Shown here in pieces: positions 1-9,748 of a stretch of DNA of 64,000 nt. The translations under genes were made by a program, and so were the position numbers. The first letter of the stretch is position 1, and every line of letters begins with the position of its first letter. Source of the stretch: Deinococcus aquatilis DSM 23025 (GTDB lineage: Bacteria > Deinococcota > Deinococci > Deinococcales > Deinococcaceae); NCBI RefSeq assembly GCF_000378445.1, contig NZ_KB899714.1:1-64000 (forward strand). The letters are read 5' to 3'. The notes beneath the pieces were generated by a model that was given only the letters and a program-made list of their open reading frames with translations, searched no databases and was not told the DNA's origin.

Positions 1-238
1 CCAGAACATTCGGAAACACGGCGCGCTCATTCCACTCTTGAAAACGCTCGAAACAGGTGGATTTGGGCGGATAGTCCGGCCGGGGGAGTTGCGCCCACTG
101 CGCACCAGTACGCAAAACCCATAGGATGCCTTCAAGCAGCTCTTGGTCACCCCGCCGCGGACGTCCGCGGCGGGTCTGCTTCTGAGGGGGAGGAAGGAGG
201 GGGGCGAGGATGGCCCATTGCTCGTCCGTCAACCGCAT
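1..238 (-). CDS. IS5-family transposase, N-terminal 79 residues (cut by window edge)
   Basis: Translating the minus strand from the ATG at 238 gives a protein that begins MRLTDEQWAILAPLLPPP and continues with a TRRGRPRRGDQELLEGILWV-type block and a PKSTCFERFQEW segment. This is the N-terminal (DUF4096-like) region of IS5/IS427-group transposases, which precedes the DDE catalytic domain. The reading frame is open to the first base of the window, so the catalytic residues are not visible and intactness cannot be judged. It would catalyse cut-and-paste movement of its own element. Family assignment comes from remembered signature only. Confidence 0.85.
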   Translation of the reverse strand, partial: MRLTDEQWAILAPLLPPPQKQTRRGRPRRGDQELLEGILWVLRTGAQWAQLPRPDYPPKSTCFERFQEWNERAVFPNVL

Positions 239-296
239 TCATTCAGGATGCCAGTCGTCCTCGCCTCGCTACCGTAACCAATTTCCGGATGATCTC
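1..296 (-). mobile_element. Partial IS5-family insertion sequence (5' end only)
   Basis: The transposase start lies at 238 on the minus strand. About 58 nt beyond it, reading away from the gene, a GATCATCC-containing stretch could be the terminal inverted repeat, ending next to a CTAG-like (TNA) sequence at 296-299. The other end lies outside the window, so neither the inverted repeat nor the target duplication can be confirmed. The boundary is an inference; the presence of an IS end is secure from the transposase. Confidence 0.6.
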
Positions 297-334
297 TAGA
301 GCGGACAGGCAAAGAGACGGGCTACACGAGATGG

Positions 335-407
335 AGGAGTGGCTTACTCAGGCGAGTATCGTCGTGAACGGACGCAGTTGACCACGCCACTCCTCTCTGT
401 TCACGAC
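335..407. repeat. Two interleaved 9-bp inverted repeats (possible pseudoknot) upstream of the PhnA-like gene
   Basis: AGGAGTGGC at 335-343 is perfectly complementary to GCCACTCCT at 386-394, and GTCGTGAAC at 361-369 to GTTCACGAC at 399-407. The order a-b-a'-b' means both helices can coexist only as a pseudoknot; otherwise they are alternatives. No convincing gene covers 297-576. Part of it (about 333-354) resembles 61908-61929, so it may belong to a dispersed Deinococcus repeat. Confidence 0.5.
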
Positions 408-576
408 AAGGGAGCCGCAAGCGGTGGCAATCAAGGTTGTGGCTGAATGAAGCGGAGTCCGTATGACTTTCCCCAGATGCTGCTCTGGCGCTGCGCCCCG
501 CACTGCATTCTTCAACCCTAATTTTTGGGCACACACATCAAACACGGCTTAGGCACAAACTTTTTAAGGAGATTTC

Positions 577-783
577 ATGATCCTCAAAGACAGCAACGGC
601 AATACTCTGCAAGACGGCGACAGCGTGATGGTCATCAAGGACCTGAAAGTCAAAGGGGGCACCGACCTCAAACGCGGCAAGACATTCAAGAGCATTCGCG
701 TCACAGACAGTGAAGACAGCATCGAGGTGAAGGATGGACGGGGGACGCTGGTGCTGAAAACGATGTTTCTGAAGAAAGTCTAG
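577..783 (+). CDS. PhnA-like (YjdM C-terminal domain) protein
   Basis: This 68-residue protein matches the C-terminal domain of the PhnA/YjdM family, with the DSNGN, DGDSVMVIKDLKVKG and terminal LKTMFLKKV blocks. Full YjdM proteins carry an N-terminal zinc ribbon which is absent here, so this is the short single-domain form. PhnA was named for alkylphosphonate utilisation, but the name does not prove that role. The ATG at 577 is preceded by a good AAGGAG at 566-571. It is monocistronic, with a hairpin terminator directly downstream and a structured non-coding stretch upstream. Confidence 0.85.
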   Translation: MILKDSNGNTLQDGDSVMVIKDLKVKGGTDLKRGKTFKSIRVTDSEDSIEVKDGRGTLVLKTMFLKKV

Positions 784-823
784 CGGCGTTCTACACTCCT
801 GGCGGCACACACGATAGAAACAC

Positions 824-863
824 CAGAGACAGCGTCCATGCGAAGACACTGTCTCTGATTTTT
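824..863 (+). terminator. Rho-independent terminator of the PhnA-like gene
   Basis: CAGAGACAG (824-832) pairs with CTGTCTCTG (849-857), followed by ATTTTT. It lies between convergent genes. The same AGAGACAG arm recurs in the hairpin at 1851-1879. Confidence 0.75.
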
Positions 864-891
864 GAACTGTAAAAGCTGTATGAATGGGCGT

Positions 892-1128
892 TCAGGGGTA
901 CAGATCAAACCCGCTGTCGTTGAGCAGTTGCTCCAGTTTCTTCTTGGCGTCCTGAATCTGAGACATCTCTTCTGCCTCGAAATACACCTTGGTGGGGCGG
1001 CCCGGTCGGCTGCGGGCCAGATCCCACGTGACGCCGGACAGGTCGGCTTCTAGGTCAAACTGTTTGAGGGCAGCCTTGATGGCCTTTTCTGGCACCCCGG
1101 CATGAATAGCCATGTCGTCTTTGATCAC
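892..1128 (-). CDS. Small conserved hypothetical protein
   Basis: This 78-residue protein contains a GVPEKAIKAALKQFDLEAD stretch and a basic RSRPGRPTKVYF segment followed by a charged helix. The pattern suggests a compact helical, perhaps winged-helix-like fold, but I do not recognise the family. The start shown is a GTG at 1128; an ATG five codons later is an alternative, and neither has a strong ribosome binding site. It converges on the PhnA-like gene and is divergent from the peroxiredoxin. The composition supports a real gene rather than a shadow frame. Confidence 0.6.
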   Translation of the reverse strand: MIKDDMAIHAGVPEKAIKAALKQFDLEADLSGVTWDLARSRPGRPTKVYFEAEEMSQIQDAKKKLEQLLNDSGFDLYP

Positions 1129-1356
1129 CCTAACAACGTAGCAGAGACTTCGGCCCTGATTGCGAGGATGACGTTACACCCCACGGAAACAGATAGATTA
1201 TTTTGTCAGTTTTCGTCGTTCCAGACGCCAAAAACTCGTCCCTTGCATCCAGTCGGCTCATGGCAAATCGGGCAAGCCAGAAGGACGCCCAGTGCGTCTC
1301 TTCCCCTCCCACAGAGTTGTCATCCCAGAGTAAAGCCGAATTCCTACACTGAAGGC

Positions 1357-1824
1357 ATGTCTCTGACCACTGGCGACCTCGTTCCCGATTTCACCGCCCA
1401 AACTGACCAAGACCGGCCTTACCGTTTCACCCAGAACAGCGGCGGCTGGCGTGTCATCTTCTTTTTTCCCCGTGCCAACACCACCCACTGCCAGATGCAG
1501 GCGCGGCGCTATCAGGCACTCAGCGGCGAATTTGCGGCCCACGGCATAACGCTATCGGGCGTCAGCAGCGATACACGCAAACAGCAACTGGTCTTCCGGG
1601 ATATCTGTAAAGTGGATTTTCCCCTGATTTCAGATACCGACCACACCGTGAGTCGTCTCTTTGGCGTGCTGGACGACCTGTTGCCCGGAGAAGAAGTGCA
1701 GATGGCAAGGCGCGAAACCTTTCTGATCGATCCGCAGGGCCGGATTGCCCAGCACTGGAACGGGGTTGACCCAGCCACCGACGCGGCGACAGTACTGGAA
1801 GAGGTAAAGCGCAGAGGGGTATAG
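1357..1824 (+). CDS. Peroxiredoxin, AhpC/TSA (PrxQ/BCP-like) family
   Basis: The 155-residue protein has a thioredoxin-fold peroxiredoxin layout: GDLVPDFTAQT at the N-terminus, then FFFPRANTTHCQMQ with the peroxidatic cysteine in a T-x-x-C context near residue 48, then GVSSDTRKQQLVF and FPLISDTD. In classical PrxQ a resolving cysteine follows five residues after the first; here that position is not cysteine, and the other visible cysteine is in RDICKVDFPL, so the mechanism may be one-Cys or use a distant partner. It would reduce peroxides in the cytoplasm. The start at 1357 is chosen because the domain begins there; longer in-frame extensions lack homology-like sequence. A hairpin terminator follows. 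Confidence 0.88.
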   Translation: MSLTTGDLVPDFTAQTDQDRPYRFTQNSGGWRVIFFFPRANTTHCQMQARRYQALSGEFAAHGITLSGVSSDTRKQQLVFRDICKVDFPLISDTDHTVSRLFGVLDDLLPGEEVQMARRETFLIDPQGRIAQHWNGVDPATDAATVLEEVKRRGV

Positions 1825-1850
1825 AACCTGTGCAGGAGCCAGACAAAGAA

Positions 1851-1885
1851 GAGAGACAGCGTATGAATGGCTGTCTCTCTTTTCT
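1851..1885. terminator. Bidirectional terminator between peroxiredoxin and lipoprotein genes
   Basis: GAGAGACAGC (1851-1860) pairs with GCTGTCTCTC (1870-1879), followed by TTTT on the plus strand and a T-rich run on the minus strand. It separates convergent genes. Confidence 0.75.
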
Positions 1886-1923
1886 GATGATGACCCGGTT
1901 ACACCAACAGGGAGCCTGAAACC

Positions 1924-2445
1924 TTACTTCTCAACTGAGAGCGAAAGCATCTCGTTGTCGTCCACGCCGTTACCAGTGAACTTAAGGTCGGCAATTTTGC
2001 TGCCCAGTTCGGCGTCTTGGTCAGCGGTCACTTTCAGAACGACCCGCACGATTTCCGAGTAATTGACTTCGACACTGGCAGCCTTTTCTTTGGTACGGCT
2101 AATGTCTTTGAGCAGGCCCGCTTGAACAAGCTGGACATTCACGCCTTTGGGGAGGTCAGAGGCCGTCATTTTTAGCCAATCGGCACGGTTTTCGGCGGAA
2201 GAGATCTCACCCGTAGTTCCACGCTTATCAAAATCAATGACAACTGCATCGAACAAGCTGTCGCTGACTCCCAGCATGCCCCTGGGATATTTGACCTGCA
2301 CAAACACGGTCTGGCCGGGGGCCACACGAACTGCCGAGAACGGAGTTGTCAGCAAGATAGGGTTGTAAGCCTGAGTGCCCATCATCGTGGGAGCGCAGGA
2401 AGCGAGCAGGGCGGGAAGAGCCAGGGCAAACAGGAACTTTTTCAC
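1924..2445 (-). CDS. Putative secreted lipoprotein
   Basis: Starting from the GTG at 2445 the protein begins VKKFLFALALPALLASCAPTMMG, a lipoprotein signal peptide with lipobox LASC, cleaved before Cys and lipid-anchored. The mature part of about 155 residues is predicted to be beta-rich (APGQTVFVQVKYP, VEVNYSEIVRVVLKV) and has no motif I can name. A longer frame upstream, starting near 2505, is open, but the signal peptide argues for the internal GTG. It is convergent with the peroxiredoxin. Function unknown. Confidence 0.75.
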   Translation of the reverse strand: MKKFLFALALPALLASCAPTMMGTQAYNPILLTTPFSAVRVAPGQTVFVQVKYPRGMLGVSDSLFDAVVIDFDKRGTTGEISSAENRADWLKMTASDLPKGVNVQLVQAGLLKDISRTKEKAASVEVNYSEIVRVVLKVTADQDAELGSKIADLKFTGNGVDDNEMLSLSVEK

Positions 2446-2510
2446 GCTCGGTATTTTAGACGAGAATGAAGCTTTGGTGGGGAAGAAATGAGGAAAATGG
2501 GCCAATGGGC

Positions 2511-2795
2511 TTAGACGGGCAGGCCATCTGGTGCCTCAGGCAGGAAGGGTGCAGCGGCCTCAAAGCCCTCTAGCGCACCGGGAATCAGTGCCCAGTCGTC
2601 GTCTTCCTTGCGGGTCAGACCCTGCAACACCATGCGGTTCAGTTCAGCTTCCACCCGTTGCCCTACCCGGCGCAGGGGCATGTCTGCAACGCCTTCTACG
2701 CCGCGCCAAGCCAAAAAAGCCCGGTGAAACTCGGGCAAAGAATCCAGACCCACACGGGTTTCCAGGTCACGCCAGCGCAGTTCGGGGGCAGTCAT
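2511..2795 (-). CDS. Conserved hypothetical protein, 94 aa
   Basis: A short soluble protein with LRWRDLETRVGLDSLPEFHRAFLAWRG-type sequence and a following helical segment; no catalytic motif is evident. It is divergent from the gene at 2891, with about 95 bp between the starts. TAGAAC lies 7 nt upstream of the ATG and no Shine-Dalgarno is present, which fits a leaderless transcript. It may be lineage-specific to Deinococcus. Function not recognised. Confidence 0.65.
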   Translation of the reverse strand: MTAPELRWRDLETRVGLDSLPEFHRAFLAWRGVEGVADMPLRRVGQRVEAELNRMVLQGLTRKEDDDWALIPGALEGFEAAAPFLPEAPDGLPV

Positions 2796-2802
2796 GCCGT
2801 CT

Positions 2803-2808
2803 GTTCTA
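2803..2808 (-). promoter_or_regulatory. -10-like TAGAAC box, probable leaderless start
   Basis: The box (read on the minus strand) ends 7 nt before the ATG of the 94-aa protein; there is no ribosome binding site. Confidence 0.4.
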
Positions 2809-2878
2809 GCCTACCCACGCTGCGGCTGCAATGGGGCAAAAGCTGATGCTTGTGCAGCCTATCCCGGTCCGGGCGCTT

Positions 2879-2884
2879 TACAAT
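2879..2884 (+). promoter_or_regulatory. -10 box TACAAT, leaderless start
   Basis: TACAAT is followed by exactly 6 nt and then the ATG at 2891, with no Shine-Dalgarno, typical of Deinococcus leaderless genes. Confidence 0.6.
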
Positions 2885-2890
2885 GGCTCC

Positions 2891-3142
2891 ATGACGGACG
2901 CGCCTGACCCGCCCCTGCCTTCTGCCCTGCCCGCAGACCTCACCCGGCATCTGGAGTCGCTGGGCGGGCAATTGGTGTGGCGCATGGGCAAGGACGACGT
3001 AAGTGACGAGATCGTAGTGCGGCTGGGCTTTGCCTCGGCCACGCCGCGCTTTGCCCACCTGCCCCGCCTGCGCAGTGCCAACGACACCGAACTGCAAGAC
3101 GCCATGCAGGCGGGCCGCGTGGTCATCGAGTGGGTCGATTGA
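2891..3142 (+). CDS. Small conserved Deinococcus-type protein (possibly DUF3248)
   Basis: The 83-residue protein contains GGQLVWRMGKDDVSDEIVVR and LGFASATPRFAHLPRLRSA, and ends AGRVVIEWVD. I believe this matches a Deinococcus-restricted domain (DUF3248), from memory only. The start at 2891 rather than the upstream in-frame ATG at 2831 is chosen because a TACAAT box ends 6 nt upstream. The next gene starts 32 bp downstream on the same strand, so the two are probably co-transcribed. No enzymatic motif is seen. Confidence 0.75.
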   Translation: MTDAPDPPLPSALPADLTRHLESLGGQLVWRMGKDDVSDEIVVRLGFASATPRFAHLPRLRSANDTELQDAMQAGRVVIEWVD

Positions 3143-3173
3143 ACCTGCCGACCCTATCGTTGGAACGCAACGC

Positions 3174-3659
3174 ATGATTCTGGAAGCCCAGCAGAGTTTT
3201 GCCCTCCCCCACCCACACGGACAGGCGGCGGCGCTGGCCTTTGTGCGCGATCCGGCGCTGGCCCTGTCGCGGGTGCGCTTTTTGCGCGGTCTGGAGGGCA
3301 ACCCTGAGGGCGTGCGCGGAGAACTGATCGTGCCTGTGCCTGTCTTGGGCGAGGTGGATTTGCCCTTTTTCAGCCTGCTGCACCTCGTACCGGACGGGGC
3401 AACGCTGACGCCGCAGCCTATTACGGGCGAGCGGGCCTGGGTGGAGGTCAGCGGCACGGCCTCGGCAGATGGCGCGGGCCTGATCACCTTCCACTTTCAT
3501 TTTGTGGCCCACCTCGCTACGCCCGAAGCTGAGGGCTGGGGCGGCGCAGCCTTTGAGAAAATGGTGCGGGCGGCGGCTGGGCGCACGCTGGAGCGGGTGG
3601 CGCGGGAATTGCCGCAGGGCATCGGGGCGGCCTTGGCAGCGCAGGCCGAAGCCCAGTAA
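3174..3659 (+). CDS. Conserved Deinococcus-type protein (possibly DUF3809)
   Basis: This 161-residue protein begins MILEAQQSFALPHPHG and includes GELIVPVPVLGEVDLPF and ITFHFHFVAHLATPE, followed by a C-terminal helix. The pattern of paired strands and an amphipathic helix suggests a lipid-binding (START/SRPBCC-like) fold. I associate it with a Deinococcus-only DUF (3809), unverified. It follows the 83-aa protein closely and precedes metK by 199 bp. The true start is taken at 3174, where the conserved sequence begins; upstream codons overlap the previous gene. Confidence 0.7.
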   Translation: MILEAQQSFALPHPHGQAAALAFVRDPALALSRVRFLRGLEGNPEGVRGELIVPVPVLGEVDLPFFSLLHLVPDGATLTPQPITGERAWVEVSGTASADGAGLITFHFHFVAHLATPEAEGWGGAAFEKMVRAAAGRTLERVARELPQGIGAALAAQAEAQ

Positions 3660-3858
3660 CGTCCCGCATCCCTGACCTCCTGCAATCCACCGCGCCTACC
3701 TGAAATTCGTCCCTGTTCTGACCCCCGACCTTGCGTTACCCTGCAGGGCGTCTGGTCTGCCACCGTGCGGGCCGGGCCGGGCGGGGCCGCAGGCGACATC
3801 CTCTCCAGGTAGTTTCCTCAGTTCTGTGAGACGCACCCCCGCCCCGCCAGGAGAACGT

Positions 3859-5157
<1,299 letters not shown>

Positions 5158-5171
5158 GAACTGACCGACAA

Positions 5172-5211
5172 AGGGGCCAGAAGCTGGGGAATACCCGGTC
5201 TTCTGGCCCCT
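5172..5211. terminator. Terminator between metK and coaD
   Basis: AGGGGCCAGAAG (5172-5183) pairs perfectly with CTTCTGGCCCCT (5200-5211), followed by CTGTTGTT. It separates convergent genes and could serve both. Confidence 0.8.
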
Positions 5212-5261
5212 CTGTTGTTATGGGGTGGAGAGTAGAAATTAACTCTGGCCCACTGCCTTCC

Positions 5262-6433
<1,172 letters not shown>

Positions 6434-6544
6434 AAGTCAGACCGGCCAATAAAAATAGAAGCTGAAAACGTGTGGTTCATCCGTGCAGGGTAACGCAGCC
6501 GGAGCACAGGCACATGCCCAGCCAAAACAGGCCAGGCCAAAATG

Positions 6545-6573
6545 AGGGCGGCCCCCACCTGGAGAGCCGCCCT
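6545..6573 (-). terminator. Hairpin after the CHRD/SOD-like lipoprotein gene
   Basis: AGGGCGGC (6545-6552) is complementary to GCCGCCCT (6566-6573); on the minus strand the hairpin is followed by a short CATTTT run. Moderate terminator. Confidence 0.5.
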
Positions 6574-6591
6574 ACAGATGAAGTCCTGAGG

Positions 6592-7035
6592 TTAGAGGCG
6601 AACGCCCGTGCAGGCCACGCCCGCATCGGCTGGCGTGCCGTCTGCACCCGTCGCGGTGTGAATGTTGAAGTAGGTAGCTGCCGTGACCACATTGGCCGCC
6701 ACTTCGCCGTTGAGGGCGAGGTAACCGCTGCTGTCGGTCTTGCCCACGATCATGCTTGCCATGATGGGTGCGCCGCCGCTCTTGCAGGGATCGGCGCTGG
6801 CCGTGCCCTGAACGTGGTAGTGGGCCACGTAGTAGGTGTCGGCCTTGAGTCCCGTCACGCGGGCGGCAGTCATGACCATATCGCTGCGGCGCACGTTTAC
6901 GCCGCCCACGGGGTTCAGGTCGGCGGCGGCAGGCTGCTTGCCCAGGGTGTAGTTGGTACCGACGCTCCGGTCGATCAGGCTGCAAGAAGACAGGGCGACA
7001 GCGGCAGCAGCAGAAAGCATCAGGATTCGTTTCAT
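6592..7035 (-). CDS. Lipoprotein with CHRD / Cu-Zn SOD-like domain
   Basis: The 147-residue product begins MKRILMLSAAAAVALSSCSL, a lipoprotein signal with lipobox LSSC. The mature part (VTGLKADTYYVAHYHVQG, GYLALNGEVAANVV, TYFNIHTATG) resembles the beta-sandwich CHRD/superoxide-dismutase-like repeats in which H-x-H and N-I-H-T strands recur. Whether metal ligands are complete cannot be decided by eye, so enzyme activity is not claimed. GGAGG lies before the ATG at 7035. It is a single gene with its own terminator. Confidence 0.7.
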   Translation of the reverse strand: MKRILMLSAAAAVALSSCSLIDRSVGTNYTLGKQPAAADLNPVGGVNVRRSDMVMTAARVTGLKADTYYVAHYHVQGTASADPCKSGGAPIMASMIVGKTDSSGYLALNGEVAANVVTAATYFNIHTATGADGTPADAGVACTGVRL

Positions 7036-7195
7036 GGGTAGAACCTCCAGACCTCACCACACCACAGGGCAGTGTTTGGTTTGGTCTTCAGAATGTGACT
7101 TCATGCTGCAACGCTGCCGAGCTCGGCAAGAGTAGCCCCGCCCGCAAATTGAAGGGCAGGCCAAGCTGTCCTAAAGATTGGGCCAACATCAACCG

Positions 7196-7229
7196 AAAAA
7201 AGCGCCGGATGCACAGGGCAAACGGCGCT
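7196..7229 (-). terminator. Rho-independent terminator of the YbjN-type gene
   Basis: On the minus strand AGCGCCG and CGGCGCT arms (7201-7207 and 7223-7229) are followed by a run of T complementary to AAAAA at 7196-7200. Confidence 0.75.
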
Positions 7230-7259
7230 CATCTGAGCAGGCTCAATTCAGAACAATCT

Positions 7260-7775
7260 TCAGGGCAATTCGCCTTCAAATGCTTCGACATCATCAAGGT
7301 ACTCGGTCATCCATGCTTTGAGGGCCGTTTTGGTGTACCCACCCGCAATGATCATGGTGGCATCGAGGTAATAGCTGCCTTCGTAGACATAGGCCTGCGT
7401 GTAGTAGTTGCTGTTCCACTCGTTGGCAACTTCACTGTCGATGCTGTCTTCGTCGTCGCTGTAATCCCAGTACATGCTGGCAGTGACGCGGGTGCAGACG
7501 TTGTTCTTGCAGTTGCTGAACCACATGTCGATGTCGTAATCGCCCGCCGTGACGCTGAGGCTGGGGTCTTCATCGGGATTGGCGGGGTTCACAGTGACCT
7601 TGTAACCCGCCTCGCGCAGAGCGGCGGCCACACTGGTGGGTGTGGCCGCCTGAACCTGACCAGTGCCGCCCACCGTGGGCGCAGCGGCTCCCCCGGCAGA
7701 GGCGACGCCGAGTGCAGAGGTGAGGAGAAGAGCGGCTGCCGACAGGAGCACCTTATTCACTGGCTTTGTCTTCAT
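7260..7775 (-). CDS. Secreted YbjN-domain protein
   Basis: The 171-residue product has a Sec signal peptide (MKTKPVNKVLLSAAALLL then ALGVASAGG). The mature domain has the YbjN layout: VAAALREAGYKVTVN, DYDIDMWFSNCKNNVCTRVT with two cysteines five residues apart, and a C-terminal helix LKAWMTEYLDDVEAF. YbjN domains resemble type III secretion chaperones structurally; the function of secreted forms is not known. The two cysteines suggest a disulphide outside the cytoplasm. Single gene, with a terminator 31 nt after its stop. Confidence 0.75.
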   Translation of the reverse strand: MKTKPVNKVLLSAAALLLTSALGVASAGGAAAPTVGGTGQVQAATPTSVAAALREAGYKVTVNPANPDEDPSLSVTAGDYDIDMWFSNCKNNVCTRVTASMYWDYSDDEDSIDSEVANEWNSNYYTQAYVYEGSYYLDATMIIAGGYTKTALKAWMTEYLDDVEAFEGELP

Positions 7776-7910
7776 AGGGTCACATTACGGCATTTTTGCC
7801 GCCCCGTTGCCGCAGATGTCGGGGGTGTTGGGGGCCTCCTCTTCTGCTTTCCTTGCTACACGGCTCATCACACTCATGATTCACACGATAGGGTCTGTGC
7901 ATTGTGAGGC

Positions 7911-9005
7911 ATGACCCTGCTGCCCTCCGACCCACCCTCCGCATCGGTCCGCGAAACCACTCCATCGGCACCCAGTTCAGGCCGCACCCGCAAGCGCACC
8001 TTCGGCGTGTACATCGGCCGGTTCGAGCCGCCCCATCTGGCCCACCTGCTGGTAATGCAGGAGGCGCTGGAGAGCGTGCAGAAGCTGATCGTGGTGATCG
8101 GCAGCGCCGAGGCCGCCCGCAACACCAAAAATCCCTTTACGGCCTCCGAACGGGAAGCGGTGCTCACGGCCATGCTGGAAGAGGTCGGCATCAAGCGTTC
8201 ACGGCTGCTGTTCGTGCATGTCCGGGACTATTTTTACAACGAGGGACTGTGGCTGGGAGCTGTACAGCGCGGCGTGCAGGCCCACACCCACGGCAGCAGC
8301 GACGTGGCCCTGATCGGTCATGTCAAGGATGAAAGCAGCTACTACCTGCGTTCCTTTCCCGCCTGGGAATTCATTCCGACCCATGTGGTCAGCCTGCTGA
8401 GTGCCACCGACGTTCGCAAAGCCTATTTTGAAGACCGCCTGGAAGACGTGCGCGGCATGGTTCCGCCCGCTGTCCACGCCTTTTTGGAAGCCTTCCGCGC
8501 CCTGCCCGAATATGCCGAATTGCAGGGGGAATACCAGTACTTGCAGGCCTACCGCGCCGCCTGGAAAGACGCCCCATTTGCCCCGGTGTTCGTGACCACC
8601 GACGCCGTGATCACGCGCAGCGGGCATGTGCTGGTGGTGCGGCGGGCAGGCTTACCAGGCCGGGGCCGCCTCGCCATGCCGGGCGGTTTTCTGGAACCCG
8701 GCGAAACCTTACTGCACTGCGCCGTGCGCGAGGCCCACGAGGAAACCGGCCTCAGCGAGAGCGTGAATCTGGCTGCATCCCTCCGCGCTCAGGCCGTCTT
8801 CGATTACCCGGACCGCAGCCAGCGCGGGCGCACCATCACGCACGCCTATCACTTCGATTTAGGTATCGGGCAATTGCCGGTGCTGCGGGCCGCCAGCGAC
8901 GCCGCCGACGCCTTCTGGCTCCCGATGAGTGAGGCGCTGGCCCACCCGGAACTCTTTTTTGAAGACCACCACGCCATCATCGAGCACTTTTTGATGCGCG
9001 GTTAG
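7911..9005 (+). CDS. Bifunctional NMN adenylyltransferase / Nudix hydrolase (NadM-Nudix)
   Basis: This 364-residue protein joins two enzymes. Residues about 30-190 are an archaeal-type NadM NMN adenylyltransferase, with [11 protein letters not shown] (the GxFxPxHxxH nucleotide motif) and a SATDVRKAY motif (ISSTxxR equivalent). Residues about 225-360 are a Nudix domain with an intact box, [24 protein letters not shown]. Characterised homologues (Synechocystis slr0787, Francisella NadM-Nudix) make NAD from NMN and hydrolyse ADP-ribose. Here it lies 0.7 kb upstream of nadV on the same strand, so it can adenylylate the NMN that NadV produces. The ATG at 7911 follows a GTGAGG ribosome binding site. 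Confidence 0.92.
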   Translation: MTLLPSDPPSASVRETTPSAPSSGRTRKRTFGVYIGRFEPPHLAHLLVMQEALESVQKLIVVIGSAEAARNTKNPFTASEREAVLTAMLEEVGIKRSRLLFVHVRDYFYNEGLWLGAVQRGVQAHTHGSSDVALIGHVKDESSYYLRSFPAWEFIPTHVVSLLSATDVRKAYFEDRLEDVRGMVPPAVHAFLEAFRALPEYAELQGEYQYLQAYRAAWKDAPFAPVFVTTDAVITRSGHVLVVRRAGLPGRGRLAMPGGFLEPGETLLHCAVREAHEETGLSESVNLAASLRAQAVFDYPDRSQRGRTITHAYHFDLGIGQLPVLRAASDAADAFWLPMSEALAHPELFFEDHHAIIEHFLMRG

Positions 9006-9180
9006 AGCAATGACCCAACTTGGAGCCTCAGCAAACGAGACCTCTGACGCTCCCAGTAGCACTGCCATTCTTCCCGATGCTCTCTCAAATTCGCTCTCCC
9101 CCTTTGGACAACAAGCAACGTTTCTGACCAATGTTCCAGGGCAGCACTGAGCCGCGAACACCCGGCTTACTTGGGGAAGC

Positions 9181-9657
9181 ATGGCGAATCCTACCGTCTG
9201 GCAACTCAGTCTCGATTCCATCAGCATCAGCGAAATCAGGCGCTGGCCTGAGCGGGCTGGGCCGCATTATCCGCACAGAGTGATTTTAAAAACCAGAGGT
9301 CAGGCGTGCGCCGTGCATGCTCTCACTGAGTTTTTGAATGCCAGTTGGCTACAGGACTCTGATCTGGATTTTTTGCCCCACCTGCTGAACCTGAACCGGG
9401 AAGGCGGCGGCGTGAATCTGCGCGAAGAAGGAACCGCCGTCAGGCACGGCGAGCGAATCCACATCTATCCAATGGCTGCACCTACGCCCAGCGCAGACGT
9501 CAACTACGCTGAATTTTGTGAAGTGGTGCGTCTGAATCTGCTGTATCTGCATCTGCGGCGGTTCTGGGTCGATGCCCCGCTCAGCCAGGCTCTGGAGGTG
9601 TGGGGCCTGCCCTACTACGAATCCGGGCGGGGCTTCCGGGTACGGCAAAGAGGATAG
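9181..9657 (+). CDS. Hypothetical protein between nadM and nadV
   Basis: The 158-residue protein (MANPTVWQLSLDSISISEIRR) contains a Trp/Tyr/Leu-rich C-terminal half with NLLYLHLRRFWVD. I do not recognise the family. GGGGA precedes the ATG at 9181. It lies between two NAD salvage genes on the same strand, 175 bp after one and 91 bp before the other, so a role there is possible but rests on position only. An AT-rich promoter separates it from nadV, so it may end a separate transcript. Confidence 0.65.
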   Translation: MANPTVWQLSLDSISISEIRRWPERAGPHYPHRVILKTRGQACAVHALTEFLNASWLQDSDLDFLPHLLNLNREGGGVNLREEGTAVRHGERIHIYPMAAPTPSADVNYAEFCEVVRLNLLYLHLRRFWVDAPLSQALEVWGLPYYESGRGFRVRQRG

Positions 9658-9680
9658 AAACAGGCTCCAAAAACTCACCG

Positions 9681-9708
9681 TTCTAATAATTATAGTTTTA
9701 GATTATGA
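9681..9708 (+). promoter_or_regulatory. AT-rich promoter/operator region before nadV
   Basis: A 28-nt A+T island in otherwise GC-rich DNA contains ATAAT at 9686-9690 and ATTAT at 9702-9706, an imperfect dyad, plus -10-like hexamers. It is a plausible promoter and repressor target (an NrtR- or NiaR-type NAD regulator would be expected), but no known operator consensus was matched. Confidence 0.45.
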
Positions 9709-9748
9709 GACAGCAAACCCACCTCTTTCCCATCCAAGGAGCCTGACC

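Noticed and set aside
322..545. Two short minus-strand ORFs in the region after the IS end
   Set aside because: Arginine/serine-rich products from a structured non-coding repeat, no start signal and no domain.
3660..3858. Possible SAM riboswitch before metK
   Set aside because: I found no SAM-I/II/III core sequence or multi-helix junction; only GC-rich runs.
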